From Thermoactinomyces vulgaris (GTDB taxonomy: Bacteria; Bacillota; Bacilli; Thermoactinomycetales; Thermoactinomycetaceae), in assembly GCF_003688725.1 (NCBI RefSeq), contig NZ_REFP01000009.1, positions 124,001 through 188,000 of the forward strand: a stretch of DNA of 64,000 nucleotides. The letters are read 5' to 3'. How positions within the stretch are numbered: the stretch's first letter is position 1; every line of letters begins with the position of its first letter. The translations under genes and the position numbers were made by a program. The notes under the pieces are model-generated. The model ran no database searches. It was not told the origin of the DNA and worked only from the letters and a program-made list of their open reading frames with translations. Shown piece by piece: positions 17,314 through 28,976 of the stretch.

Positions 17314-18456
17314 ATGCGGCTTTCCTTTACGGCTGAGCAAGAAATGATGCGCAAGATGGTGCGGGACTTTGCAGAAACGGAAATCGCTCCGTTGGTAAAC
17401 CGCATGGATGAAGAAGACCGGTTTCCGGGAGAAATTGTCAATAAAATGGCACAACTCGGTTTGATGGGAATTCCGATTCCCGAGGAGTGGGGAGGAGCAG
17501 GAGCGGATTTTATCTCCTACATCCTTGCACTGGAAGAGATCTCGAAAGTCAGTGCCACGGTTGGCGTGATTTTGTCGGTTCACACTTCCGTCGGCACGAT
17601 GCCGATTTTGACATACGGGAATGAGGAACAGAAAAAGAAATACGTTTCCCGTCTGGCTGCCGGCGAGTATCTCGGGGCTTTTGCCCTGACCGAACCCCAA
17701 GCCGGCTCGGAGGCTTCCAATCTTCGGACCAGTGCCCGGAAAGCAGGAGACAAATATATTTTGAACGGGAACAAGATCTTCATCACCAACAGTGGGGAAG
17801 CGGATGTATATGTCACGTTTGCCGTAACCGATCCCGATCAGGGTTCCAAAGGGATTTCGGCCTTTATTGTGGAGAAAGACACGCCCGGCTTCCGTGTCGG
17901 TAAAAAAGAGAAAAAGATGGGTTTAAATGGTTCCAATACGTGCGAGCTAATTTTTGAAGACGCGGAAGTACCGGCAGAAAACCTGCTGGGAAGCGAAGGG
18001 CAGGGGTATGAAGTGGCTTTGTCCAACCTGGCGGGAGGACGGATCGGCATTGCCGCGCAAGCCATCGGAATTGCCCAAAGAGCGATGCAGGAGGCACTTT
18101 CCTATGCCAAAGAACGGAAACAGTTTGGCCGGCCGATTGCAAAGAAACAGGCCATTCAATTCAAACTGGCCGACATGGCCACGCAAATCGAGGCGGCCCG
18201 TCTCTTGATTTACCAGGCAGCGGAGAAAAGGCAAAAAGGAAAACCGTGCAAGAAAGAGGCATCCATGGCCAAGATGTTTGCATCGGATACGGCCATGAAG
18301 GTGACCACCGAAGCGGTCCAAATTTTCGGCGGGTATGGTTATACGCGCGAGTATCCGGTCGAAAGATTGTTTCGTGATGCGAAAATTACGCAAATTTACG
18401 AAGGCACCAATGAAATTCAACGGATTGTCATCGCCGGCGAACTGTTAAATGGTTAG
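17314..18456 (+). CDS. Short-chain acyl-CoA dehydrogenase, first copy
   Basis: A 380-residue FAD enzyme of the butyryl-CoA dehydrogenase group (MmgC/AcdA-like). The FAD/substrate signatures [13 protein letters not shown] and [14 protein letters not shown] are present, and the catalytic glutamate is in [11 protein letters not shown] chose ATG 17314, with GGAG eight bases upstream, over the GTG at 17305. It introduces the 2,3-double bond in acyl-CoA and passes electrons to ETF. It is closely similar to the next gene. ETF genes are not in the window. Confidence 0.94.
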   Translation: MRLSFTAEQEMMRKMVRDFAETEIAPLVNRMDEEDRFPGEIVNKMAQLGLMGIPIPEEWGGAGADFISYILALEEISKVSATVGVILSVHTSVGTMPILTYGNEEQKKKYVSRLAAGEYLGAFALTEPQAGSEASNLRTSARKAGDKYILNGNKIFITNSGEADVYVTFAVTDPDQGSKGISAFIVEKDTPGFRVGKKEKKMGLNGSNTCELIFEDAEVPAENLLGSEGQGYEVALSNLAGGRIGIAAQAIGIAQRAMQEALSYAKERKQFGRPIAKKQAIQFKLADMATQIEAARLLIYQAAEKRQKGKPCKKEASMAKMFASDTAMKVTTEAVQIFGGYGYTREYPVERLFRDAKITQIYEGTNEIQRIVIAGELLNG

Positions 18457-18485
18457 AAAACGATGATGGATGGGAGTGAAACCCG

Positions 18486-19628
18486 ATGGAGTTTCAGTTG
18501 AGTGAAGAGCATGAAATGATGCGCAAGATGGTGCGTGATTTTGCATTAAAAGAAGTGGCCCCGTCTGCAGCCGAACGGGATGAACAAGAGAGGTTCGACC
18601 GTACCATTTTCGAAAAAATGGCAACGCTCGGACTGACGGGCATTCCCTTTCCCGAAGAATACGGCGGAGGCGGAGCGGACTTTTTGAGTTATGTGATTGC
18701 CGTGGAAGAGTTGTCCCGGGTTTGCGCGTCCACCGGAGTGACCTTGTCGGCGCATATTTCCCTGGCCAGCTGGCCGATCTTTAAGTTCGGCACCCCGGAG
18801 CAGAAAGAACGGTTTTTGCGTCCGTTGGCCGAAGGAAAGAAGTTGGGCGCCTTCGGTTTGACCGAACCGGGATCCGGTTCCGATGCGGCGGCCATGAAAA
18901 CCACCGCCGTCCGCGACGGGGACGACTATGTTTTAAACGGCAGTAAAATTTTTATCACCAACGGGGGAGAAGCAGAGATTTATGTCGTTTTTGCCTTGAC
19001 GGATCCGTCGCTGAAACATAAGGGAACCACGGCATTCATTGTGGAAAAGGGAACTCCCGGCTTCTCCATCGGAAAAAAAGAAAAAAAATTGGGGATCCGG
19101 TCGTCCCCGACCACGGAAATTTTGTTTGAAGACTGCCGGATTCCGGCGAGCCAGCGCTTGGGGGAAGAAGGAGAAGGATTTAAAATCGCCATGATGACGC
19201 TGGACGGGGGCCGGAACGGGATTGCCGCCCAGGCGGTGGGAATTGCGCAGGGCGCTTTGGATGAGGCGCTTTCCTATGCCAAAGAACGGCATCAATTTGG
19301 GAAACCGATCGCGAAAAAGCAAGCCATTCAATTTAAACTGGCCGATATGGCCACCCAGATTGAAGCGGCCCGCCTTTTGACTTACCAGGCTGCTTGGAGG
19401 GAATCCGAAGGCATTCCTTACGGAAAGGCATCGGCCATGGCCAAATTGTTTGCCGGGGATGTTGCCATGCAAGTGACGACGGAAGCCGTTCAAATCTTCG
19501 GCGGCTATGGATACACCCGTGAATATCCGGTGGAGCGCATGATGCGTGATGCAAAAATCACACAAATTTATGAAGGAACGAATGAAATCCAACGTGTCGT
19601 GATCGCAAACCACTTGTTAAAAGAATAA
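18486..19628 (+). CDS. Short-chain acyl-CoA dehydrogenase, second copy
   Basis: A 380-residue protein, the same length as the preceding one and visibly paralogous over its whole length (RKMVRDFA near the start, [14 protein letters not shown] and [10 protein letters not shown] near the end). Differences cluster in the substrate-facing middle region, so a different acyl chain (for example branched) is possible. ATG 18486 has GGGAGTG upstream. The pair looks like an old tandem duplication, since the DNA has diverged at many third positions. Confidence 0.94.
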   Translation: MEFQLSEEHEMMRKMVRDFALKEVAPSAAERDEQERFDRTIFEKMATLGLTGIPFPEEYGGGGADFLSYVIAVEELSRVCASTGVTLSAHISLASWPIFKFGTPEQKERFLRPLAEGKKLGAFGLTEPGSGSDAAAMKTTAVRDGDDYVLNGSKIFITNGGEAEIYVVFALTDPSLKHKGTTAFIVEKGTPGFSIGKKEKKLGIRSSPTTEILFEDCRIPASQRLGEEGEGFKIAMMTLDGGRNGIAAQAVGIAQGALDEALSYAKERHQFGKPIAKKQAIQFKLADMATQIEAARLLTYQAAWRESEGIPYGKASAMAKLFAGDVAMQVTTEAVQIFGGYGYTREYPVERMMRDAKITQIYEGTNEIQRVVIANHLLKE

Positions 19629-19650
19629 ACCGTCTCCGGGAGGGGGAGTG

Positions 19651-20634
19651 ATGGAGAGTTGGATCCAAGCCATCAGGCAAAAAAACAAGCGGAAGATTGC
19701 CCGCCTGATCACACGGATTGAAAATCAAGATCCGGATGCGGACCAATGGATGGAAGCGATTTATTCCAACACCGGAAATGCATACATTGTCGGGATCACC
19801 GGTTCGCCGGGGGCCGGCAAAAGCACGTTGTTGGACGAAGCCATCTCTTATTTGCGTCGCCAAAACTTGACGGTCGGGGTCATCTCCATTGACCCCTCCA
19901 GCCCCTATACAGGTGGGGCCATTCTGGGGGACCGGGTGAGAATGACCCGCCATTCCCTGGATGAGGGGGTTTTTATTCGGAGCATGGGAAGCCGCGGATC
20001 TTTGGGCGGCATTTCCAAATCCGCCAGAGACGCCGTCAAAATTTTGGATGCGGCCGGCTATGACCTGATTTTATTGGAGACGGTGGGAGTCGGGCAGGCC
20101 GAACTGGATGTGATGCATGTGGCCGATACCGTGTGCCTGGTTCTCAATCCGACCGCCGGGGATGTTATTCAGGTGTTTAAAGCCGGAATCATGGAAATTG
20201 CCGATTTGTTTGTCATCAATAAAGCCGATTTACCGGGAGCCGGACGCTTGGAATCGGAGATCAATGATTTGCTCGATTTGTCGAAGCAAAAGGAAGGCTG
20301 CTGGCGCCCTCCCATTGTCCGGACGATTGCGACGCGGGGGGAAGGAATTGAGAAATGGTGGGAAGCGATTGAACGGCACCGCCGCTACTTGGAAGAAAAC
20401 GGGGAATTAAAGAAGAAGCGGAAAAAACAGTTGGAGCTGGAAACCCGCCAAATCATCGAAGAATCTGTCCGGCGCCTTTTGGAGAGGGCATGGAGGAGTC
20501 CGGATTGGAAAAAAGATTTGCAAAATCTGGAATCCCGTGAGATCAGTCCGCGGAAGCTGGCTGAAAAATGGATCGGGGCATTGGGGAGGGGAGTCTGTGA
20601 AGAAACATTCCAAACTGATTCCTTCGATGATTAA
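19651..20634 (+). CDS. meaB: MeaB/ArgK-type G-protein chaperone of B12-dependent mutases
   Basis: A 327-residue P-loop GTPase with Walker A GSPGAGKS, DPSSPYTGGAILGDR switch region and NKADLPGA base-recognition motif. Family knowledge: MeaB guards methylmalonyl-CoA mutase and gates cobalamin loading. ATG 19651 is seven bases after GGAGG; the GTG at 19648 is adjacent. The operon's own mutase, IcmF, already carries a fused G-domain, so a separate MeaB is either redundant or serves another mutase elsewhere in the genome. It overlaps the TetR gene by 38 bases. Confidence 0.92.
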   Translation: MESWIQAIRQKNKRKIARLITRIENQDPDADQWMEAIYSNTGNAYIVGITGSPGAGKSTLLDEAISYLRRQNLTVGVISIDPSSPYTGGAILGDRVRMTRHSLDEGVFIRSMGSRGSLGGISKSARDAVKILDAAGYDLILLETVGVGQAELDVMHVADTVCLVLNPTAGDVIQVFKAGIMEIADLFVINKADLPGAGRLESEINDLLDLSKQKEGCWRPPIVRTIATRGEGIEKWWEAIERHRRYLEENGELKKKRKKQLELETRQIIEESVRRLLERAWRSPDWKKDLQNLESREISPRKLAEKWIGALGRGVCEETFQTDSFDD

Positions 20635-21247
20635 GAATGAGCGTTTGATCGAACAAAGGCGGGAACAGATCATCGAAGGGGCGGTTCGGTTATTCGTGGA
20701 AAAAGGCTTTCACAAAACCACCACTCGTGAGATTGCCAGAGAATGCGGACTGTCCATCGGGACCATGTATGAATACATCCAGAGCAAAGAAGACGTTCTT
20801 TATCTGGTCTGCGAGCACATCCATTCCAAATTGGAGAGCCGGTTGCTGAAAGTCATGAACGAAGAAGACACCGGAATGGAATCATTGCAAAAAAGCTTGA
20901 AACAATTGTTCCGAGTCATGGATGAGATGCGCTCCTTGGTTCTTTTGATTTATCAAGAAACCAAATCATTGCCCAAAGACAAGATGAAATATGTATTAAA
21001 AAAAGAAGAAGAGATCACCAATTTATTTTCCCGAATTTTAGAAAAAGGAATGAACGACGGAACCATCCGAATCGATCCTTCCTCCATCAAGTTGATGGCC
21101 CACAATATCATGGTGATCGGCCAAATGTGGACGTTTCGCCACTGGGCGTTGGGGCGCGAGTATGATGTGGAAGAATACACAAAGCGGCAAATGGCTTTGT
21201 TGTTGGGAGAATTTACAGCAGGAGGCGATCGGGATGCAGGGGATTAA
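20597..21247 (+). CDS. TetR-family regulator, FadR-like
   Basis: A 216-residue regulator. The N-terminal helix-turn-helix ([20 protein letters not shown]) is typical TetR; the C-terminal helical domain would bind a ligand, presumably an acyl-CoA. The GTG at 20597 has GGAGG seven bases upstream and lies inside the end of meaB; the later ATG at 20627 has no ribosome site. The gene is between meaB and icmF, so it probably controls this operon through the palindrome at 15157-15176, and perhaps fadF. The ligand is not known. Confidence 0.9.
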   Translation: MKKHSKLIPSMIKNERLIEQRREQIIEGAVRLFVEKGFHKTTTREIARECGLSIGTMYEYIQSKEDVLYLVCEHIHSKLESRLLKVMNEEDTGMESLQKSLKQLFRVMDEMRSLVLLIYQETKSLPKDKMKYVLKKEEEITNLFSRILEKGMNDGTIRIDPSSIKLMAHNIMVIGQMWTFRHWALGREYDVEEYTKRQMALLLGEFTAGGDRDAGD

Positions 21248-24200
21248 AACCAAGTATGCCATTCGGTTTGTGACCGCTGCGAGCTTGTTTGACGGACACG
21301 ATGCTTCGATCAATTTATTCCGCCGCTTGTTGCAACAGGCCGGAGTGGAAGTGATTCATCTCGGACACAACCGGTCCGTGGATGAAATTGTGGAGGCCGC
21401 CATTCAGGAAGATGTGCAGGGGATCGCGGTTTCTTCGTACCAAGGCGGGCACATGGAATTTTTTAAATATATGATCGATTTGCTCAGAAAACGCGGCGCC
21501 GGCCATATTCAAGTGTTCGGCGGCGGGGGAGGCGTGATTGTCCCGCGGGAAATCAAGGAACTGGAAGAGTATGGCGTCAAAAAAATCTTTTCCCCGCAAG
21601 ACGGGAGAAAGATGGGATTGGAAGGCATGATCCAAACCATGGTGGAGACGACGGATTTCCCCACGGTTCGCGACATTTCCCGGGAAATGAGTCGTGCCAA
21701 GAAAGGGGATAAACAAGCGATTTCCCGTTTGATCACTTGGGTGGAGGATGATCCTGACCAGCGGGCAAGGCTGGGGGAACAGTTATCCAAAGAATTGCAG
21801 GGATTTGTTCCGGTCATCGGGATCACCGGGACGGGGGGAGCCGGGAAAAGTTCATTGACCGATGAATTGGTCCGGCGTTTTATCCATGACTTTGAAGACA
21901 AAAAAATTGCGATTTTGTCCGTCGACCCCTCCAAGCAAAAAACGGGAGGCGCGTTGTTGGGGGACCGGATCCGCATGAATTCCGTCCATCATCCCAGGGT
22001 TTATCTGCGAAGCCTGGCCACCCGGAAAACCCGGTCGGAATTAAGCGGCGGAATCAAAGAAGCGATTCAAATCTTAAAAGTGGCCGGATATGATCTAGTG
22101 ATTGTCGAAACCAGCGGAATCGGGCAGGGAAATGCCGATGTGGTCGAAGTAAGTGACTTTTCCGTTTATGTGATGACATCGGAATTCGGTGCGCCTTCCC
22201 AGCTGGAAAAAATCGAAATGCTGGATTACGCCGACATGGTGGCCATCAACAAATTTGACAGGAAAGGATCGCAAGATGCCCTCAGAGACGTGAAAAAACA
22301 ATACCGCCGCAATCATCAGTTGTTTGACGCCGATGATGAGGAGATTCCGGTTTATGGCACGATGGCTTCCCGGTTTAATGATCCCGGAACCAACCGGTTT
22401 TACCAGGAAATGATCCGGAAATTGAATGAAAAGTTTGATCTCGGTTGGGAAACCAAAGTAAAAGCCCCGGTTTCGGAAATGGACATCCATCATATCATCC
22501 CTCCGGAAAGGAGCCATTATTTAAGGGAAATTGCGTCCACCGTGCGGAAATACCATCAAGAGACGGAAGCGCAGGCAAAGCTGGCCACAAGGCTTTATCA
22601 ATTAAATGGAAGCCTGCAATGCATGAAGGAAGAAGCGGCCGGGGAAGAAAGCCTGACGGAACGTTTTAAAGAGACCATTCAAAAAATTGAGGAACGCCTC
22701 ACCCCGGAGAACCGGAAATTGCTGGATGAATGGGGTTTGTTGGCCGATGCCTACCGGCAGGATCGATTCACCATCAAGGTGCGCAACAAGACAAAGGAGA
22801 TTCCTCTTTATACCAAAACGTTGGCCGGAAGCAAAATCCCCAAGGTGGCCTTGCCCCGGTTTGAGGATTGGGGAGAACGTTTACGCTTTTTGCGCAAGGA
22901 AAATGTTCCGGGGAGATTCCCGTTTACGACCGGTGTGTTTCCGTTTAAAAGAACGGATGAAGACCCGAAACGGCAGTTTGCGGGAGAAGGAACGCCCGAA
23001 CGCACCAACCGGCGGTTTCACTATTTGTCAAAAAATGATCAGGCCAAGCGGCTGTCCACCGCTTTTGACAGTGTGACCCTTTACGGGGAAGATCCGGACG
23101 AACGCCCGGACATTTACGGAAAAGTGGGTGAATCCGGCGTCAGTGTTTGTACCTTGGAAGATATGAAAAGGTTGTTTGAAGGCTTTGACCTTTGTGCTCC
23201 GAACACCAGTGTGTCCATGACGATCAACGGGCCGGCCCCCATTCTTTTGGCCATGTATTTCAATACGGCGATTGAGCAGCAGATGGTACAATTCCGCAAA
23301 AGGGAAGGACGGGAGCCCACGGCTGAAGAGGCGGAGGAAATCAAGAATCAGGCTCTGAAAAAGGTGCGCGGAACCGTTCAAGCCGATATCTTGAAAGAAG
23401 ACCAAGGGCAAAACACCTGCATTTTCTCCACTGATTTTGCGCTGAAGATGATGGGGGACATCCAGGAGTACTTTATTAAAAAAGGCATCCGCAATTATTA
23501 TTCGGTCAGCATCAGCGGTTATCACATTGCTGAAGCCGGCGCCAATCCCATTACCCAGCTGGCTTTCACTCTCGCCAATGCCTTTACCTATGTGGAGTAT
23601 TATTTGAGCCGCGGAATGAAGATTGATGAATTTGCCCCGAATCTTTCCTTCTTCTTCAGTAACGGATTGGATGCGGAGTATGCCGTGATCGGCCGGGTGG
23701 CGCGCCGGATTTGGGCCATTGTGATGAAGCATTTGTACGGAGCCAATGAGCGGAGCCAGAAATTAAAGTATCATATTCAAACTTCGGGCCGTTCCCTGCA
23801 TGCGCAAGAAATGGACTTTAATGACATCCGGACGACTCTGCAGGCATTGATGGCCATTTATGACCAATGCAATTCGTTGCACACCAATGCCTATGATGAA
23901 GCGATTACCACACCGACCGAGGAATCGGTTCGCAGGGCCATGGCCATTCAGTTGATCATCATGAAGGAACTGGGGCTTGCCAAAAATGAAAATCCTTTGC
24001 AAGGCTCCTACATCATTGATGAACTGACGGATTTGGTGGAAGAGGCCGTCCTCTGTGAATTTGAGCGGATCAGTGACCGCGGGGGCGTGCTGGGGGCCAT
24101 GGAAACCCAGTATCAACGGGGGAAAATTCAAGAGGAATCCTTGTTGTATGAAACGAAAAAACATTCCGGCGAGTTGCCGATCATCGGCGTGAATACTTTT

Positions 24201-24464
24201 GAAAACCCCAATCCCCCGGAAGATGTGGAAGTTCCGCTCAGCAGGGCCACCAAAGAGGAAAAAGACCTGCAAATCCGCCGTCTCCGTGAATTCCAGGAAA
24301 AACACCGGGAAGAGGCGAAAGTTGCGCTGGAGCGTTTGAAAAAAACGGCCCGCGAAAATGGAAACATTTTTGCCGAGTTGATGGAAACCGTAAAAGTGGC
24401 AAGCTTGGGCCAAATCACCCGTGCTTTGTATGAGGTGGGAGGCCAGTACCGCCGGAATATGTAA
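21234..24464 (+). CDS. icmF: Fused isobutyryl-CoA mutase IcmF
   Basis: A 1076-residue fusion: N-terminal cobalamin domain with DGH at residues 20-22, a MeaB-like G-domain with Walker A TGGAGKSS near 200, then the TIM-barrel mutase domain from about residue 540 ([39 protein letters not shown]). It interconverts isobutyryl-CoA and n-butyryl-CoA using adenosylcobalamin; related enzymes can also act on pivalyl-CoA. ATG 21234 has AGGAGG nine bases upstream and overlaps the TetR gene by 14 bases. In this operon it links branched-chain amino acid breakdown to the C4 beta-oxidation genes. Confidence 0.95.
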   Translation: MQGIKTKYAIRFVTAASLFDGHDASINLFRRLLQQAGVEVIHLGHNRSVDEIVEAAIQEDVQGIAVSSYQGGHMEFFKYMIDLLRKRGAGHIQVFGGGGGVIVPREIKELEEYGVKKIFSPQDGRKMGLEGMIQTMVETTDFPTVRDISREMSRAKKGDKQAISRLITWVEDDPDQRARLGEQLSKELQGFVPVIGITGTGGAGKSSLTDELVRRFIHDFEDKKIAILSVDPSKQKTGGALLGDRIRMNSVHHPRVYLRSLATRKTRSELSGGIKEAIQILKVAGYDLVIVETSGIGQGNADVVEVSDFSVYVMTSEFGAPSQLEKIEMLDYADMVAINKFDRKGSQDALRDVKKQYRRNHQLFDADDEEIPVYGTMASRFNDPGTNRFYQEMIRKLNEKFDLGWETKVKAPVSEMDIHHIIPPERSHYLREIASTVRKYHQETEAQAKLATRLYQLNGSLQCMKEEAAGEESLTERFKETIQKIEERLTPENRKLLDEWGLLADAYRQDRFTIKVRNKTKEIPLYTKTLAGSKIPKVALPRFEDWGERLRFLRKENVPGRFPFTTGVFPFKRTDEDPKRQFAGEGTPERTNRRFHYLSKNDQAKRLSTAFDSVTLYGEDPDERPDIYGKVGESGVSVCTLEDMKRLFEGFDLCAPNTSVSMTINGPAPILLAMYFNTAIEQQMVQFRKREGREPTAEEAEEIKNQALKKVRGTVQADILKEDQGQNTCIFSTDFALKMMGDIQEYFIKKGIRNYYSVSISGYHIAEAGANPITQLAFTLANAFTYVEYYLSRGMKIDEFAPNLSFFFSNGLDAEYAVIGRVARRIWAIVMKHLYGANERSQKLKYHIQTSGRSLHAQEMDFNDIRTTLQALMAIYDQCNSLHTNAYDEAITTPTEESVRRAMAIQLIIMKELGLAKNENPLQGSYIIDELTDLVEEAVLCEFERISDRGGVLGAMETQYQRGKIQEESLLYETKKHSGELPIIGVNTFENPNPPEDVEVPLSRATKEEKDLQIRRLREFQEKHREEAKVALERLKKTARENGNIFAELMETVKVASLGQITRALYEVGGQYRRNM

Positions 24465-24478
24465 AGGTTTTCATGTCC

Positions 24479-24513
24479 GGGATGGAGACGGTTGTTGCTC
24501 CATCCCTTTTTTT
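24479..24513 (+). terminator. Terminator of the acyl-CoA operon
   Basis: A 9-bp stem GGGATGGAG/CTCCATCCC with a 10-base loop, followed by seven T residues. Confidence 0.92.
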
Positions 24514-24615
24514 GAGCCGTCCGGCTTTGGATGTTTATGGTTGACTTCACCTGTTTTTTGGATAAAATAGTTGTACTAGAAACAGGATATACGGTCTTCA
24601 CCTCTGGATGGAAGG

Positions 24616-25056
24616 ATGTGTCCGAATTTGAGTGACAATCTCGCTGTGGAAAGAGTGCGAGAGACTGCCATGGTTGATTTGGCTTACGACCTTTTGAAAC
24701 AAAAGGGAGAAGCAATGCTGTACCGGGATATCATGGACGAAGTTTCGAGCATGAAAGGGTTTACAAAGGAAGAAGCCGAGCATTACATCGCCCAGCTTTA
24801 CACCGAAATCAACATTGACGGAAGGTTTGTCTGTGTCGGCCGCAATTTGTGGGGATTGAGGGAATGGTATCCGACGGACCAAGCGACGGATTCCGCGGTT
24901 GCAGCCAACGTCAAAGAAGACGACGAATATCATGACCTTGATGAAGAACTGTTTGATGAGGAAGAAGAAGAGTTGGGCGAGATCGAAAATACGGAAGATG
25001 AATTTGCAATGGATGAGGAAGAAAATGAATTTGACGACGGGGATGAAGTGATTTAG
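24616..25056 (+). CDS. rpoE: DNA-directed RNA polymerase delta subunit
   Basis: A 146-residue protein with the folded N-terminal half of RpoE (AYDLLKQKGEAMLYRDIMDEV and NIDGRFVCVGRNLWGLREWYP are characteristic when compared with B. subtilis) and a strongly acidic C-terminal tail of Asp/Glu. Delta modulates initiation and polymerase recycling in Firmicutes. The start is uncertain: ATG 24616, or TTG 24628 with AAGGA 11 bases upstream. It precedes pyrG, as in B. subtilis. Confidence 0.92.
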   Translation: MCPNLSDNLAVERVRETAMVDLAYDLLKQKGEAMLYRDIMDEVSSMKGFTKEEAEHYIAQLYTEINIDGRFVCVGRNLWGLREWYPTDQATDSAVAANVKEDDEYHDLDEELFDEEEEELGEIENTEDEFAMDEEENEFDDGDEVI

Positions 25057-25060
25057 TTGC

Positions 25061-25102
25061 TTGACAATCGTCATTTCCTGCGATAAATTATTTTCTGGGC
25101 TC
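25061..25102 (+). promoter_or_regulatory. pyrG promoter with GGGCTC initially transcribed sequence
   Basis: TTGACA (25061-25066), 17 bases, TAAATT (25084-25089), then seven bases to GGGCTC (25097-25102). B. subtilis pyrG starts with the same GGGCUC, which allows extra G residues to be added when CTP is low. Spacing and sequence fit that mechanism. Confidence 0.85.
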
Positions 25103-25109
25103 GTTATGA

Positions 25110-26819
<1,710 letters not shown>

Positions 26820-26826
26820 GGCGAAA

Positions 26827-26856
26827 AACCCGGCTGATTTCAGAGCCGGGTTTTTT
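26827..26856 (+). terminator. Terminator after pyrG
   Basis: Stem AACCCGGCT/AGCCGGGTT followed by a T run. Confidence 0.93.
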
Positions 26857-26889
26857 GTATAGGGATTCGCAAACATTGGCTATTTTCTG

Positions 26890-26895
26890 TATAAT
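26890..26895 (+). promoter_or_regulatory. Candidate -10 element of the COX4-like gene
   Basis: A perfect TATAAT 38 bases before the TTG start; no convincing -35 box at the right distance (best is TTCGCA, 18 bases upstream). Confidence 0.45.
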
Positions 26896-26933
26896 AAAAA
26901 TAATCAGATTGAAAGAGCGGGGGTGCTTCCGGT

Positions 26934-27239
26934 TTGAAGACACAACTGCAAAACGAAGTGAAGCCGGTCAGGCAAAAAAGTGATACCGCTTTCAAACACG
27001 TGGTTTCTTTTTTATTCATGATTGTCCTGACGGCCGTTTCGTTTCTGGCCGTGATTAATCAATGGTTCAGTTTGCAGGGAACGCTCTTTGTGATTCTTTT
27101 TTTGGCGGCTGTTCAAGTGATTTTGCAGCTTTATATTTTCATGCATCTGGATCAAAAAGGGTACGGGATGATGAGGATTTTCATCTTTTTCGGTCTGTTG
27201 TGCGGAACGGTTTGTGCCGTGGGGATTCTCCTCATGTAA
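26934..27239 (+). CDS. Cytochrome c oxidase subunit IV-like membrane protein
   Basis: A 101-residue protein with three membrane segments (about 24-43, 50-72 and 80-99). The end of the second, LQLYIFMHLDQKG, is typical of the bacterial COX4/CtaF/QoxD family. These subunits stabilise haem-copper oxidases. It stands alone here, with its own -10 element and no other oxidase genes nearby, so it may serve an oxidase encoded elsewhere. The TTG start at 26934 has a G-rich site about ten bases upstream. Confidence 0.8.
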   Translation: MKTQLQNEVKPVRQKSDTAFKHVVSFLFMIVLTAVSFLAVINQWFSLQGTLFVILFLAAVQVILQLYIFMHLDQKGYGMMRIFIFFGLLCGTVCAVGILLM

Positions 27240-27309
27240 TGGGGGAGAAGTGTTCATAAAATGGTTAAATAAGGATTTGATTCATCGTTGTATTCGCTTT
27301 GCAGCCTGG

Positions 27310-27358
27310 TATAATTTTGTGTTGGAGCTGTCATGTCATATGACAGCTCTTTTTTTTC
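27310..27358 (+). promoter_or_regulatory. TATAAT followed at once by a terminator-like hairpin, leader of the GNAT gene
   Basis: TATAAT at 27310-27315 would place the start point near 27322. A 10-bp perfect stem GAGCTGTCAT/ATGACAGCTC (27325-27334 with 27340-27349) and eight T residues follow immediately. Either this is the terminator of the COX4-like gene 85 bases upstream, or the transcript begins with an attenuator hairpin. Confidence 0.6.
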
Positions 27359-27413
27359 GGGACTTTTATTATTGATTTTTTTGCGCAAATTAGTGACAAC
27401 AGGAGGGACAGAA

Positions 27414-27917
27414 ATGGAATTTGCAAAATCCGTACCATCACAAACCGATGAAGTTTTCCAAGTATACAAAGAAGCCACCAAAATCATGAATGCCAATAAT
27501 ATTTATCAGTGGTCTGAAAATTATCCGGTACGGGAGGATATTGAAAAGGATATCCAAAGCGGAAATTTATATGTGCTGATGAACGAAGGGGAAATCGTTG
27601 CTTGTGTTGTGTTGGATCAACATCAGGAACCGGAGTATGATCACATACCGTGGGAAGATTCATCCGGGCGGTTTTTAGTTGTTCACCGGCTTTGTGTGAA
27701 CCCAAAGTACCAAGGAAAAGGAATTTCGCGCACTTTGCTGGCGGAAATCGAACGATTTGCCAAAAAAGAAGGGTATGCCAGCATCCGGCTGGATACCCAG
27801 ATGATCAATGAAAAGGCCATGTATTTGTATGAATCTTGCGGTTACGAGAAAAGAGGAAAATTTTATTTTCCCCGTCATGATGAGCCGTATATGGCTTTTG
27901 AAAAACGGGTGACTTAG
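27414..27917 (+). CDS. GNAT-family N-acetyltransferase
   Basis: A 167-residue acetyltransferase. The acetyl-CoA loop motif is visible as PKYQGKGISRTLL, preceded by the VVHRLCVNP strand, and the fold ends with YESCGYEKRGK. ATG 27414 with AGGAGGG six bases upstream. The substrate cannot be predicted from sequence alone. It is monocistronic, with a hairpin in its leader and a terminator after it. Confidence 0.88.
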   Translation: MEFAKSVPSQTDEVFQVYKEATKIMNANNIYQWSENYPVREDIEKDIQSGNLYVLMNEGEIVACVVLDQHQEPEYDHIPWEDSSGRFLVVHRLCVNPKYQGKGISRTLLAEIERFAKKEGYASIRLDTQMINEKAMYLYESCGYEKRGKFYFPRHDEPYMAFEKRVT

Positions 27918-27930
27918 AAACAAGCAGGAC

Positions 27931-27961
27931 AGCAGGTTTCACGAGGTGGAGCCTGCTTTTT
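27931..27961 (+). terminator. Terminator after the GNAT gene
   Basis: Stem AGCAGGTTTCAC with GTGGAGCCTGCT (two G-U pairs) and a T run, between convergent genes. Confidence 0.75.
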
Positions 27962-28888
27962 CTATTGACTGGATTTCTCAAGTTCTTGCTGATAAATCGA
28001 CAACCTGCTGTAGACCGCTTTTATGAGCGGCAGACGGGCATCTCCGGGTGCCATTTTGAGCAAGGCCCCGTGGAAATGGTCGGATTCCACCGGCTTTCCT
28101 TTTTCCATGTCCCTCAACATGGAAGATTTCATGCTTGGGGAAAGGGATTCCATGTTGTGGAGGATTTTTCCGGCCAGGGTGGTCGGGATTTCCGGTTCCT
28201 GATGATGGGCAACCGAGACAATCTCCTCCAGCAGCTGTTGGTACATTTCTTTTCCGTAAGGTGCGGAAAGGATCGGACCGATACTGCTGTTCATCAGGCA
28301 GGTCATTCCGCTCATGGCGCTGATGAAAATATATTTTTGCCACATTTCAATCCGGATTTTTTGGCTGTATCTCGCGTCAAAACCGGCACCATCGAACAAC
28401 GCTTGGATGTCAAGGATCCGTTTTGTCACATCTCCGTTTAATTCGCCGTAAACGATTTCATGTTGCGGGCTGTATTGTTCAATCTCCCCTTTGTCATTCA
28501 AGGTGGATTCAATAAAGCATAATCCGCCCAGAATCTTTTCAGCGCCGAATTCGTTTTGTAACTGCTGAATGTGAATGATCCCGTTTAACAGGGGGAGAAT
28601 GGTGGTGTTTTCCCCGACATACGGCTTCAAATCATTGAGAGTCTTCGTTAAGTGATAAGCTTTAACCGAGAGGATGATCAGGTCAAAAGCGGGGGCCGGT
28701 TGTCCGGCGGTCAGGGTTTTCACTTTTAATTCGGCATTGCCGTTGACGCTTTTGATCACCAACCCGTTCTGCTCCAATTGCTCTTGTCTTTTCTTTCGCA
28801 CCAGGAAGGTGACATCTTCTCCTTTTTCAACAAGCCTTCCTCCGAAATATCCGCCTACCGCACCGGCGCCAACCATCAAAACGCGCAT
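27962..28888 (-). CDS. 2-dehydropantoate 2-reductase family protein
   Basis: A 308-residue KPR (PanE/ApbA-like) dehydrogenase. The N-terminal NADP site is VLMVGAGAVGGYFGGRL; the catalytic lysine is expected in LSVKAYHL and the C-terminal helical domain has SSMLRDMEKGKPVESDH, typical for the family. It may make pantoate for CoA synthesis, but many genomes hold several KPR paralogues with other 2-oxo acids as substrates, so the symbol is left open. The ATG at 28888 has AGGAGG six bases upstream. Confidence 0.88.
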   Translation of the reverse strand: MRVLMVGAGAVGGYFGGRLVEKGEDVTFLVRKKRQEQLEQNGLVIKSVNGNAELKVKTLTAGQPAPAFDLIILSVKAYHLTKTLNDLKPYVGENTTILPLLNGIIHIQQLQNEFGAEKILGGLCFIESTLNDKGEIEQYSPQHEIVYGELNGDVTKRILDIQALFDGAGFDARYSQKIRIEMWQKYIFISAMSGMTCLMNSSIGPILSAPYGKEMYQQLLEEIVSVAHHQEPEIPTTLAGKILHNMESLSPSMKSSMLRDMEKGKPVESDHFHGALLKMAPGDARLPLIKAVYSRLSIYQQELEKSSQ

Positions 28889-28976
28889 CGTATTCCTCCT
28901 TTTGTCAAACAAAGGTCCTCTTGTAAAGCTATTGTAACAAAGGACCGGGCGAGGAACCCAGACCTTTGTCTGCCGA

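Noticed and set aside
17314-19628. Tandem acyl-CoA dehydrogenases as a recent duplication or assembly artefact
   Set aside because: The two genes differ at many positions in both DNA and protein, so this is an old duplication.
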